Positions 1 through 12,900 of a stretch of 64,000 nucleotides of DNA are shown here, in pieces. The position numbers were made by a program, and so were the translations under genes. Below the pieces are notes generated by a model. The model did not search any database. It was not told the origin of the DNA and saw only the letters and a list, made by a program, of their open reading frames with translations. Location: assembly GCA_963920705.1 (NCBI GenBank), contig OY987232.1, positions 2,232,001-2,296,000 on the forward strand. Reading direction: 5' to 3'. Positions within the stretch are counted from its first letter, which is position 1; each line of letters begins with the position of its first letter. This DNA is from Odiellus spinosus (lineage: Eukaryota > Arthropoda > Arachnida > Opiliones > Phalangiidae).

Positions 1-1424
1 TACTTGGGAAATTTGTGAATCTATACTTGGGAAATTTGTGAATCTATACTTGGGAAATATGTGAATCTATACTTGGGAAATTTGTGAATCTATACTTGGG
101 AAATTTGTGAATCTATACTTGGGAAATTTGTGAATCTATACTTGGGAAATATGTGAATCTATACTTGGGAAATTTGTGAATCTATACTTGGGAAATTGGT
201 GGATCTATACTTGGGAAATTGCTTGATCTATACTTGGGAAATTTGTGAATCTATACTTGGGAAATATGTGAATCTATACATGGTAAATTTGTGAATCTAA
301 TCTTGGGAAATTGGTGAATCTATACTTGGGAAATTGCTGGATCTATACTTGGGAAATTTGTGAATCTATTCATGGTAAATTTGTAAATCTATACTTGGGA
401 AATTTGTGAACCTATACTTGGGAAATTTGTGAATCTATACTTGTGAAATTTGTGAATCTATACTTGGGAAATTTGTGAATCTATACTTGGCAAATATGTG
501 AATCTATACTTGGGAAATTTGTGAATCTATACATGGTAAATTTGTGAATCTATACTTGGGAAATTTGTGAATCTATACTTGGGAAATTTGTGAATCTATA
601 CTTGGGAAATTTGTGAATCTATACTTGGGAAATTTGTGAATCTATACTTGGGAAATTTGTGAATCTATACTTGGGAAATTTGTGAATCTATACTTGGGAA
701 ATTTGTGAATCTATACTTGGGAAATTTGTGAATCTATACTTGGGAAATTTGTGAATCTATACTTGGGAAATTTGTGAATCTATACTTGGGAAATTTGTGA
801 ATCTATACTTGGGAAATTTGTGAATCTATACTTGGGAAATTTGTGAATCTATACTTGGGAAATTTGTGAATCTAAACTTGGGAAATTGGTGGATCTATAC
901 TTGGGAAATTTGTGAATCTATACTTGGGAAATTTGTGAATCTATACTTGGGAAATTTGTGAATCTATACTTGGGAAATATGTGAATCTATACTTGGGAAA
1001 TTTTTGAATCTATACATGGTAAATTTGTGAATCTATACTTGGGAAATTTGTGAATCTATACTTGGGAAATTTGTGAATCTATACTTGGGAAATTTGTGAA
1101 TCTATACTTGGGAAATTTGTGAATCTATACTTGGGAAATTTGTGAATCTATACTTGGGAAATTGGTGAATCTAAACTTGGGAAATTGGTGGATCTATACT
1201 TGGGAAATTTGTGAATCTATACTTGGGAAATTTGTGAATCTATACTTGGGAAATTTGTGAATCTATACTTGGGAAATTTGTGAATCTATACTTGGGAAAT
1301 TTGTGAATCTAAACTTGGGAAATTGGTGGATCTATACTTGGGAAATTTGTGAATCTATACTTGGGAAATTTGTGAATCTATACTTGGGAAATTTGTGAAT
1401 CTATACTTGGGAAATTTGTGAATC
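1..1424 (+). repeat. A-rich satellite block, left edge
   Basis: This block is almost entirely type A units with a few D units (tail TATGTGAATC) and C units (head TATACATGGTAAA). Isolated B units follow TAAAC-type heads near 877, 1176 and 1312. The block is duplicated at 4,417-5,720 with an offset of 4,416 bp (192 units): the unusual TATTCATGG head at 369 recurs at 4785, CTTGGCAAATATG at 486 recurs at 4902, and the TAAAC head at 877 recurs at 5293. The offset grows by two units (4,462) near the end. No gene or unique sequence is present. Confidence 0.9.
551..872 (+). repeat. Homogeneous run of 14 identical A units
   Basis: Fourteen consecutive type A units follow a C unit (528-550) without a single difference. 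The run ends at a TAAAC-headed B unit. The same 14-unit run, with the same flanking units, occurs at 4,967-5,288 and 10,000-10,321, so these are copies of one another through the larger duplications rather than independent events. Confidence 0.9.
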
Positions 1425-3264
1425 TATACTTGGGAAATTTGAGAATCTATACTTGGGAAATTTGTGAATCTATACTTGGGAAATTGGTGGATCTATACTT
1501 GGGAAATTGGTGGATCTATACTTGGGAAATTGGTGGATCTATACTTGGCAAATTTCTGGATCTATACTTGGGAAATTGCTGGATCTATACTTGGGAAATT
1601 GGTGGATCTATACTTGGGAAATTGTTGGATCTATATTTAGGAAATTGGTGGATCTATACTTGGGTAATTGGTGGATCTATACTTGGGAAATTTGTCAATC
1701 TATACTTGGGAAATTGGTGGATCTATACTTGGGAAATTGGTGGATCTATACTTGGGAAATTGTTGGATCTATACTTGAGAAATTGTTGGATCTATACTTG
1801 GGAAATTAGTGAATCTATACTTGGGAAATTTGTGAATCTACACTTGGGAAATTTGAGAATCTATACTTGGGAAATTTGTGAATCTATACTTGAGAAATTT
1901 GTGACTCTAAACTTGGGAAATTGGTGGATCTATACTTGAGAAATTTGTGGATCTATACTTGGGAAATTGGTGGATCTATACTTGGGAAATTGGTGGATCT
2001 ATACTTGGGAAATTTGTGAATCTATACTTGGGAAATTTGTGAATCTATACTTGGGAAATTTGAGAATCTATACTTGGGAAATTTGTGAATCTATACTTGG
2101 GAAATTGGTGGATCTATACTTGGGAAATTGGTGGATCTATACTTGGGAAATTGGTGGATCTATACTTGGCAAATTTCTGGATCTATACTTGGGAAATTGC
2201 TGGATCTACACTTGGGAAATTGGTGGATCTATACTTGGGAAATTGTTGGATCTATATTTAGGAAATTGGTGGATCTATACTTGAGTAATTGGTGGATCTA
2301 TACTTGGGAAATTTGTCAATCTATACTTGGGAAATTGGTGGATCTATACTTGGGAAATTGGTGGATCTATACTTGGGAAATTGTTGGATCTATACTTGAG
2401 AAATTGTTGGATCTATACTTGGGAAATTAGTGAATCTATACTTGGGAAATTTGTGAATCTACACTTGGGAAATTTGAGAATCTATACTTGGGAAATTTGT
2501 GAATCTATACTTGAGAAATTTGTGACTCTAAACTTGGGAAATTGGTGGATCTATACTTGAGAAATTTGTGGATCTATACTTGGGAAATTGGTGGATCTAT
2601 ACTTGGGAAATTGGTGGATCTATACTTGGGAAATTTGTGAATCTATACTTGGGAAATTTGTGAATCTATGCTTGGGAAATTTGAGAATCTATACTTGGGA
2701 AATTTGTGAATCTATACTTGGGAAATTGGTGGATCTATACTTGGGAAATTGGTGGATCTATACTTGGGAAATTGGTGGATCTATACTTGGCAAATTTCTG
2801 GATCTATACTTGGGAAATTGCTGGATCTACACTTGGGAAATTGGTGGATCTATACTTGGGAAATTGTTGGATCTATATTTAGGAAATTGGTGGATCTATA
2901 CTTGAGTAATTGGTGGATCTATACTTGGGAAATTTGTCAATCTATACTTGGGAAATTGGTGGATCTATACTTGGGAAATTGGTGGATCTATACTTGGGAA
3001 ATTGTTGGATCTATACTTGAGAAATTGTTGGATCTATACTTGGGAAATTAGTGAATCTATACTTGGGAAATTTGTGAATCTACACTTGGGAAATTTGAGA
3101 ATCTATACTTGGGAAATTTGTGAATCTATACTTGAGAAATTTGTGAATCTAAACTTGGGAAATTGGTGGATCTATACTTGAGAAATTTGTGGATCTATAC
3201 TTGGGAAATTGGTGGATCTATACTTGGGAAATTGGTGGATCTATACTTGGGAAATTTGTGAATC
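1425..3264 (+). repeat. 621-bp higher-order repeat, three units
   Basis: Units of 27 monomers run 1425-2045, 2046-2666 and 2667-about 3264, where the third diverges. Anchors spaced exactly 621 bp include the CTTGGCAAATTTCTGG word (1544, 2165, 2786) and the GTGACTCTAAAC word near 1901 and 2522, which reads GTGAATC in the third unit. Units 2 and 3 share ACTTGAGTAATTGG where unit 1 has ACTTGGGTAATTGG, so units 2 and 3 are the closer pair. Within each unit a run of B-type tails makes the plus strand open in several frames. I regard those frames as incidental. Confidence 0.92.
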
Positions 3265-4943
3265 TATACTTGGGAAATATGTGAATCTAAACTTGGGAAA
3301 TTTGTGAATCTAAACTTGGGAAATTTGTGAATCTATACATGGTAAATTTGTGAATCTAATCTTGGGAAATTGGTGGATCTATACTTGGGAAATTTGTGAA
3401 TCTATACTTGGGAAATATGTGAATCTATACTTGGGAAATTTGTGAATATATACATGGTAAATTTGTAAATCTATACTTGGGAAATTTGTGAATTTATACT
3501 TGGGAAATTTGTGAATCTATACTTGGGAAATTTGTGAATCTATACTTGGGAAATTTGTGAATCTATACTTGGGAAATTTGTGAATCTATACTTGGGAAAT
3601 TTGTGAATCTATACTTGGGAAATTTGTGAATCTAAACTTGGGAAATTGGTGGATCTATACTTGGGAAATTTGTGAATCTATACTTGGGAAATTTGTGAAT
3701 CTATACTTGGGAAATTTGTGAATCTATACTTGGGAAATTTGTGAATCTATACTTGGGAAATATGTGAATCTATACTTGGGAAATTTTTGAATCTATACAT
3801 GGTAAATTTGTGAATCTATACTTGGGAAATTTGTGAATCTATACTTGGGAAATTTGTGAATCTATACTTGGGAAATTTGTGAATCTATACTTGGGAAATT
3901 TGTGAATCTATACTTGGGAAATATGTGAATCTATACTTGGGAAATTTGTGAATCTATACTTGGGAAATTGGTGGATCTATACTTGGGAAATTGCTTGATC
4001 TATACTTGGGAAATTTGTGAATCTATACTTGGGAAATATGTGAATCTATACATGGTAAATTTGTGAATCTAATCTTGGGAAATTGGTGAATCTATACTTG
4101 GGAAATTGCTGGATCTATACTTGGGAAATTTGTGAATCTATTCATGGTAAATTTGTAAATCTATACTTGGGAAATTTGTGAACCTATACTTGGGAAATTT
4201 GTGAATCTATACTTGTGAAATTTGTGAATCTATACTTGGGAAATTTGTGAATCTATACTTGGGAAATATGTGAATCTATACTTGGGAAATTTGTGAATCT
4301 ATACATGGTAAATTTGTGAATCTATACTTGGGAAATTTGTGAATCTATACTTGGGAAATTTGTGAATCTATACTTGGGAAATTTGTGAATCTATACTTGG
4401 GAAATATGTGAATCTATACTTGGGAAATTTTTGAATCTATACATGGTAAATTTGTGAATCTATACTTGGGAAATTTGTGAATCTATACTTGGGAAATTTG
4501 TGAATCTATACTTGGGAAATTTGTGAATCTATACTTGGGAAATTTGTGAATCTATACTTGGGAAATATGTGAATCTATACTTGGGAAATTTGTGAATCTA
4601 TACTTGGGAAATTGGTGGATCTATACTTGGGAAATTGCTTGATCTATACTTGGGAAATTTGTGAATCTATACTTGGGAAATATGTGAATCTATACATGGT
4701 AAATTTGTGAATCTAATCTTGGGAAATTGGTGAATCTATACTTGGGAAATTGCTGGATCTATACTTGGGAAATTTGTGAATCTATTCATGGTAAATTTGT
4801 AAATCTATACTTGGGAAATTTGTGAACCTATACTTGGGAAATTTGTGAATCTATACTTGTGAAATTTGTGAATCTATACTTGGGAAATTTGTGCATCTAT
4901 ACTTGGCAAATATGTGAATCTATACTTGGGAAATTTGTGAATC
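3265..4943 (+). repeat. A/C/D-rich block with 644-bp period
   Basis: The block is dominated by A units with interspersed C (CATGGTAAA) and D (AAATATG) units. A 28-unit (644-bp) period is visible: the TATTCATGG head lies at 4141 and 4785, and the TTTTTGAATC plus CATGG pair lies at 3798 and 4442. The approximate units are 3680-4323 and 4324-4967. Two small differences mark the second copy: CTTGGCAAATATG instead of CTTGGGAAATATG, and GTGCATC instead of GTGAATC. Short runs of TAAAC heads near 3,287-3,320 join this block to the 621-bp array. No gene is present. Confidence 0.85.
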
Positions 4944-7900
4944 TATACATGGTAAATTTGTGAATCTATACTTGGGAAATTTGTGAATCTATACTTGGGA
5001 AATTTGTGAATCTATACTTGGGAAATTTGTGAATCTATACTTGGGAAATTTGTGAATCTATACTTGGGAAATTTGTGAATCTATACTTGGGAAATTTGTG
5101 AATCTATACTTGGGAAATTTGTGAATCTATACTTGGGAAATTTGTGAATCTATACTTGGGAAATTTGTGAATCTATACTTGGGAAATTTGTGAATCTATA
5201 CTTGGGAAATTTGTGAATCTATACTTGGGAAATTTGTGAATCTATACTTGGGAAATTTGTGAATCTATACTTGGGAAATTTGTGAATCTAAACTTGGGAA
5301 ATTGGTGGATCTATACTTGGGAAATTTGTGAATCTATACTTGGGAAATTTGTGAATCTATACTTGGGAAATTTGTGAATCTATACTTGGGAAATATGTGA
5401 ATCTATACTTGGGAAATTTTTGAATCTATACATGGTAAATTTGTGAATCTATACTTGGGAAATTTGTGAATCTATACTTGGGAAATTTGTGAATCTATAC
5501 TTGGGAAATTTGTGAATCTATACTTGGGAAATTTGTGAATCTATACTTGGGAAATTTGTGAATCTATACTTGGGAAATTTGTGAATCTATACTTGGGAAA
5601 TTTGTGAATCTATACTTGGGAAATTGGTGAATCTAAACTTGGGAAATTGGTGGATCTATACTTGGGAAATTTGTGAATCTATACTTGGGAAATTTGTGAA
5701 TCTATACTTGAGAAATTTGTGAATCTAAACTTGGGAAATTGGTGGATCTATACTTGAGAAAATTGTGGATCTATACTTGGGAAATTGGTGGATCTATACT
5801 TGGGAAATTTGTGAATCTATACTTGGGAAATTTGTGAATCTATACTTGGGAAATTTGAGAATCTATACTTGGGAAATTTGTGAATCTATACTTGTGAAAT
5901 TTGTGAACCTATACTTGGGAAATATGTGAGTCTATACTTGGGAAATTTGTGAATTTATACATGGTAAATTTGTGAATCTATACTTGGGAAATTTGTGAAT
6001 CTATACTTGGGAAATTTGTGAATCTATGCTTGGGAAATTTGTGAATCTAAACTTGGGAAATTGGTGGATCTATACTTGGGAAATTGGTGGATCTATACTT
6101 GGGAAATTGGTGGATCTATACTTGGCAAATTTCTGGATCAATACTTGGGAAATTGCTGGATCTATACTTGGGAAATTGGTGGATCTATACTTGGGAAATT
6201 GTTGGATCTATATTTGGGAAATTGGTGGATCTATACTTGGGTAATTGGTGGATCTATACTTGGGAAATTTGTCAATCTATACTTGGGAAATTGGTGGATC
6301 TATACTTGGGAAATTGTTGGATCTATACTTGAGAAATTGTTGGATCTATACTTGGGAAATTAGTGAATCTATACTTGGGAAATTTGTGAATCTACACTTG
6401 GGAAATTTGAGAATCTATACTTGGGAAATTTGTGAATCTAAACTTGAGAAATTTGTGAATCTAAACTTGGGAAATTGGTGGATCTATACTTGAGAAATTC
6501 GTGGATCTATACATGGGAAATTGGTGGATCTATACTTGGGAAATTTGTGAATCTATACTTGGGAAATATGTGAATCTAAACTTGGGAAATTTGTGAATCT
6601 AAACTTGGGAAATTTGTGAATCTATACTTGGGAAATTTGTGAATCTATACTTGGGAAATTTGTGAATATATACTTGGGAAATTTGTGAATCTATACTTGG
6701 GAAATATGTGAATCTATACTTGGGAAATTTTTGAATCTATACATGGTAAATTGGTGGATCTATACTTGGGAAATTGCTTGATCTATACTTGGGAAATTTG
6801 TGAATCTATACTTGGGAAATATGTGAATCTAAACTTGGGAAATTTGTGAATCTAAACTTGGGAAATTTGTGAATCTATACTTGGGAAATTTGTGAATCTA
6901 TACTTGGGAAATTTGTGAATCTAATCTTGGGAAATTGGTGAATCTATACTTGGGAAATTGCTGGATCTATACTTGGGAAATTTGTGAATCTATTCATGGT
7001 AAATTTGTAAATCTATACTTGGGAAATTTGTGAACCTATACTTGGGAAATTTGTGAATCTATACTTGTGAAATTTGTGAATCTATACTTGGGAAATTTGT
7101 GAATCTATACTTGGGAAATATGTGAATCTATACTTGGGAAATTTGTGAATCTATACATGGTAAATTTGTGAATCTATACTTGGGAAATTTGTGAATCTAT
7201 ACTTGGGAAATTTGAGAATCTATACTTGGGAAATTTGTGAATCTATACTTGGGAAATTTGTGAATCTATACTTGGGAAATTTGTGAATCTATACTTGGGA
7301 AATTTGTGAATCTATACTTGGGAAATTTGTGAATCTATACTTGGGAAATTGGTGGATCTATACTTGGGAAATTTGTGAATCTATACTTGGGAAATTTGTG
7401 AATCTATACTTGGAAAATTTGTGAATCTATACTTGGGAAATTTGTGAATCTATACTTGGGAAATATGTGAATCTATACTTGGGAAATTTTTGAATCTATA
7501 CATGGTAAATTTGTGAATCTATACTTGGGAAATTTGTGAATCTATACTTGGGAAATTTGTGAATCTATACTTGGGAAATTTGTGAATCTATACTTGGGAA
7601 ATTTGTGAATCTATACTTGGGAAATTTGTGAATCTATACTTGGGAAATTTGTGAATCTATACTTGGGAAATTGGTGAATCTAAACTTGGGAAATTGGTGG
7701 ATCTATACTTGGGAAATTTGTGAATCTATACTTGGGAAATTTGTGAATCTATACTTGTGAAATTTGTGAACCTATACTTGGGAAATATGTGAGTCTATAC
7801 TTGGGAAATTTGTGAATTTATACATGGTAAATTTGTGAATCTATACTTGGGAAATTTGTGAATCTATACTTGGGAAATTTGTGAATCTATGCTTGAGAAA

Positions 7901-9976
7901 TTTGTGAATCTAAACTTGGGAAATTGGTGGATCTATACTTGGGAAATTGGTGGATCTATACTTGGGAAATTGGTGGATCTATACTTGGCAAATTTCTGGA
8001 TCAATACTTGGGAAATTGCTGGATCTATACTTGGGAAATTGGTGGATCTATACTTGGGAAATTGTTGGATCTATATTTGGGAAATTGGTGGATCTATACT
8101 TGGGTAATTGGTGGATCTATACTTGGGAAATTTGTCAATCTATACTTGGGAAATTGGTGGATCTATACTTGGGAAATTGGTGGATCTATACATGGGAAAT
8201 TGGTGGATCTATACTTGGGAAATTGTTGGATCTATACTTGGGAAATTGGTGGATCTATACTTGGGAAATTGGTGGATCTATACTTGGGAAATTGGTGGAT
8301 CTATACTTGGGAAATATGTGAATCTATACTTGGAAATATGTGAATCTATACTTGGGAAATTTGTGAATCTATACTTGTGAAATTTGTGAATCTATACTTG
8401 GGAAATTTGTGAATCTATACATGGTAAATTTGTGAATCTATACTTGGGAAATTTGTGAATCTATACTTGGGAAATATGTGAATCTATACTTGGGAAATAT
8501 GTGAATCTATACTTGGGAAGTTTGTGAATCTATACTTGTGAAATTTGTGAATCTATACTTGGGAAATTTGTGAATCTATGCTTGGGAAATTGGTGGATCT
8601 ATACTTGGGAAATTGTTGGATCTATACTTGGGAAATTGGTGGATCTATACTTGGGAAATTGGTGGATCTATACTTGGGAAATTGCGGCATCTATACTTGG
8701 GAAATTGGTGGATCTATACTTGGGAAATTGTTTCATCTATACTTGGGAAATTGTTGGATCTATACTTGGGAAATTGTTGGATCTATACTTGGGAAATTTT
8801 TGAATATATACTTGGGAAATTGGTGGATCTATACTTGGGAAATTGGTGGATCTATACTTGGGAAATTTGTGAAACTATACTTGGGAAATTTGTGAATCTA
8901 TACTTGGGAAATATGTGAATCTATACTTGGGAAATTTGTGAATCTATACTTGGGAAATTTGTGAATCTATACTTGGGAAATTTGTGAATCTATACTTGGG
9001 AAATTAGTGGATCTATACTTGGGAATTTGGTGGATCTATACTTGAGAAATTGCTGGATCTATACTTGGGAATTGGTGGATCTATACTTGGGAAATTGGTG
9101 GATCTATACTTGGGAAATTTGTGAATCTATACTTGGGAAATATGTGAATCTATACTTGGGAAATTTGTGAATCTATACATGGTAAATTTGTGAATCTAAA
9201 CTTGGGAAATTGGTAGATCTATACTTGGGAAATTTGTGAATATATACTTGGGAAATTTGTGAATCTATTCTTGTGAAATTTGTGAATCTATACTTGTGAA
9301 ATTTGTGAATCTATACTTGTGAAATTTGTGAATCTATACTTGGGAAATTGGTGGATCTATACTTGGGAAATTGGTGGATATATACTTGGGAAATTGGTGG
9401 ATCTATACTTGGGAAATTGGTGGATCTATACTTGGGAAATTGCGGCATCTATACTTGGGAAATTGCGGCATCTATACTTGGGAAATTGGTTGATCTATAC
9501 TTGGGAAATTGGTTGATCTATACTTGGGAAATTGTTTGATCTATACTTGGGAAATTGTTGGATCTATACTTGGGAAATTTTTGGATATATACTTGGGAAA
9601 TTGGTGGATCTATACTTGGGAAATTGGTGGATCTATACTTGGGAAATTTGTGAATCTATACTTGGGAAATATGTGAATCTATACTTGGGAAATTTGTGAA
9701 TCTATACATGGTAAATTTGTGAATCTATACTTGGGAAATTTGTGAATCTATACTTGGGAAATTTTTGAATCTATACTTGGGAAATTTTGGATCTATACTT
9801 GGTAATTTGGTGGATCTATACTTGGGAAATTGCTGGATCTATACTTGGGAATTGGTGGATCTATACTTGGGAAATTGTTGGATCTATACTTGGGAAATTG
9901 GTTGATCTATACTTGGGAAATTGGTGGATCTATACTTGGGAAATTTGTGAATCTATACTTGGGAAATTTGTGAATC
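4944..9976 (+). repeat. 5.0-kb tandem segmental duplication, copy 1
   Basis: This 5,033-bp segment (219 units, four of them 22 bp) is followed directly by a near-identical copy at 9,977-14,940. It starts at a C unit, includes the uniform A run, two Q modules, and a B-rich stretch with GCGGC tails, and ends in 22-bp units near 9,786 and 9,850. Against copy 2 I noticed about four base differences: one near 6752/11762 in the tail after CATGGTAAA; CTTGAG versus CTTGGG near 7896/12906; TTTTTGAATA versus TTTTTGGATA near 8803/13813; and one near 9764. The remaining differences are whole-unit gains or losses. Confidence 0.93.
5855..8175 (+). repeat. Paired Q modules 1,863 bp apart, in copy 1
   Basis: A block at about 5,855-6,312 recurs at 7,718-8,175, exactly 81 units away. 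Each carries an ordered series of diagnostic units: CTTGTGAAA, a GTGAACC tail, AAATATGTGAGTC, GTGAATTTATACATGG, a TATGC head, a TAAAC head, a B run, then CTTGGCAAATTTCTGG with a TCAATAC junction, and a TATATTTGGG head. They diverge after a TTTGTCAATC tail. The stretch between them is A-rich with C and D units and matches the 3.7-4.9 kb block in style. Confidence 0.88.
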
Positions 9977-12900
9977 TATACATGGTAAATTTGTGAATCT
10001 ATACTTGGGAAATTTGTGAATCTATACTTGGGAAATTTGTGAATCTATACTTGGGAAATTTGTGAATCTATACTTGGGAAATTTGTGAATCTATACTTGG
10101 GAAATTTGTGAATCTATACTTGGGAAATTTGTGAATCTATACTTGGGAAATTTGTGAATCTATACTTGGGAAATTTGTGAATCTATACTTGGGAAATTTG
10201 TGAATCTATACTTGGGAAATTTGTGAATCTATACTTGGGAAATTTGTGAATCTATACTTGGGAAATTTGTGAATCTATACTTGGGAAATTTGTGAATCTA
10301 TACTTGGGAAATTTGTGAATCTAAACTTGGGAAATTGGTGGATCTATACTTGGGAAATTTGTGAATCTATACTTGGGAAATTTGTGAATCTATACTTGGG
10401 AAATTTGTGAATCTATACTTGGGAAATATGTGAATCTATACTTGGGAAATTTTTGAATCTATACATGGTAAATTTGTGAATCTATACTTGGGAAATTTGT
10501 GAATCTATACTTGGGAAATTTGTGAATCTATACTTGGGAAATTTGTGAATCTATACTTGGGAAATTTGTGAATCTATACTTGGGAAATTTGTGAATCTAT
10601 ACTTGGGAAATTTGTGAATCTATACTTGGGAAATTGGTGAATCTAAACTTGGGAAATTGGTGGATCTATACTTGGGAAATTTGTGAATCTATACTTGGGA
10701 AATTTGTGAATCTATACTTGAGAAATTTGTGAATCTAAACTTGGGAAATTGGTGGATCTATACTTGAGAAAATTGTGGATCTATACTTGGGAAATTGGTG
10801 GATCTATACTTGGGAAATTTGTGAATCTATACTTGGGAAATTTGTGAATCTATACTTGGGAAATTTGAGAATCTATACTTGGGAAATTTGTGAATCTATA
10901 CTTGTGAAATTTGTGAACCTATACTTGGGAAATATGTGAGTCTATACTTGGGAAATTTGTGAATTTATACATGGTAAATTTGTGAATCTATACTTGGGAA
11001 ATTTGTGAATCTATACTTGGGAAATTTGTGAATCTATGCTTGGGAAATTTGTGAATCTAAACTTGGGAAATTGGTGGATCTATACTTGGGAAATTGGTGG
11101 ATCTATACTTGGGAAATTGGTGGATCTATACTTGGCAAATTTCTGGATCAATACTTGGGAAATTGCTGGATCTATACTTGGGAAATTGGTGGATCTATAC
11201 TTGGGAAATTGTTGGATCTATATTTGGGAAATTGGTGGATCTATACTTGGGTAATTGGTGGATCTATACTTGGGAAATTTGTCAATCTATACTTGGGAAA
11301 TTGGTGGATCTATACTTGGGAAATTGTTGGATCTATACTTGAGAAATTGTTGGATCTATACTTGGGAAATTAGTGAATCTATACTTGGGAAATTTGTGAA
11401 TCTACACTTGGGAAATTTGAGAATCTATACTTGGGAAATTTGTGAATCTAAACTTGAGAAATTTGTGAATCTAAACTTGGGAAATTGGTGGATCTATACT
11501 TGAGAAATTCGTGGATCTATACATGGGAAATTGGTGGATCTATACTTGGGAAATTTGTGAATCTATACTTGGGAAATATGTGAATCTAAACTTGGGAAAT
11601 TTGTGAATCTAAACTTGGGAAATTTGTGAATCTATACTTGGGAAATTTGTGAATCTATACTTGGGAAATTTGTGAATATATACTTGGGAAATTTGTGAAT
11701 CTATACTTGGGAAATATGTGAATCTATACTTGGGAAATTTTTGAATCTATACATGGTAAATTTGTGGATCTATACTTGGGAAATTGCTTGATCTATACTT
11801 GGGAAATTTGTGAATCTATACTTGGGAAATATGTGAATCTAAACTTGGGAAATTTGTGAATCTAAACTTGGGAAATTTGTGAATCTATACTTGGGAAATT
11901 TGTGAATCTATACTTGGGAAATTTGTGAATCTAATCTTGGGAAATTGGTGAATCTATACTTGGGAAATTGCTGGATCTATACTTGGGAAATTTGTGAATC
12001 TATTCATGGTAAATTTGTAAATCTATACTTGGGAAATTTGTGAACCTATACTTGGGAAATTTGTGAATCTATACTTGTGAAATTTGTGAATCTATACTTG
12101 GGAAATTTGTGAATCTATACTTGGGAAATATGTGAATCTATACTTGGGAAATTTGTGAATCTATACATGGTAAATTTGTGAATCTATACTTGGGAAATTT
12201 GTGAATCTATACTTGGGAAATTTGAGAATCTATACTTGGGAAATTTGTGAATCTATACTTGGGAAATTTGTGAATCTATACTTGGGAAATTTGTGAATCT
12301 ATACTTGGGAAATTTGTGAATCTATACTTGGGAAATTTGTGAATCTATACTTGGGAAATTGGTGGATCTATACTTGGGAAATTTGTGAATCTATACTTGG
12401 GAAATTTGTGAATCTATACTTGGAAAATTTGTGAATCTATACTTGGGAAATTTGTGAATCTATACTTGGGAAATATGTGAATCTATACTTGGGAAATTTT
12501 TGAATCTATACATGGTAAATTTGTGAATCTATACTTGGGAAATTTGTGAATCTATACTTGGGAAATTTGTGAATCTATACTTGGGAAATTTGTGAATCTA
12601 TACTTGGGAAATTTGTGAATCTATACTTGGGAAATTTGTGAATCTATACTTGGGAAATTTGTGAATCTATACTTGGGAAATTGGTGAATCTAAACTTGGG
12701 AAATTGGTGGATCTATACTTGGGAAATTTGTGAATCTATACTTGGGAAATTTGTGAATCTATACTTGTGAAATTTGTGAACCTATACTTGGGAAATATGT
12801 GAGTCTATACTTGGGAAATTTGTGAATTTATACATGGTAAATTTGTGAATCTATACTTGGGAAATTTGTGAATCTATACTTGGGAAATTTGTGAATCTAT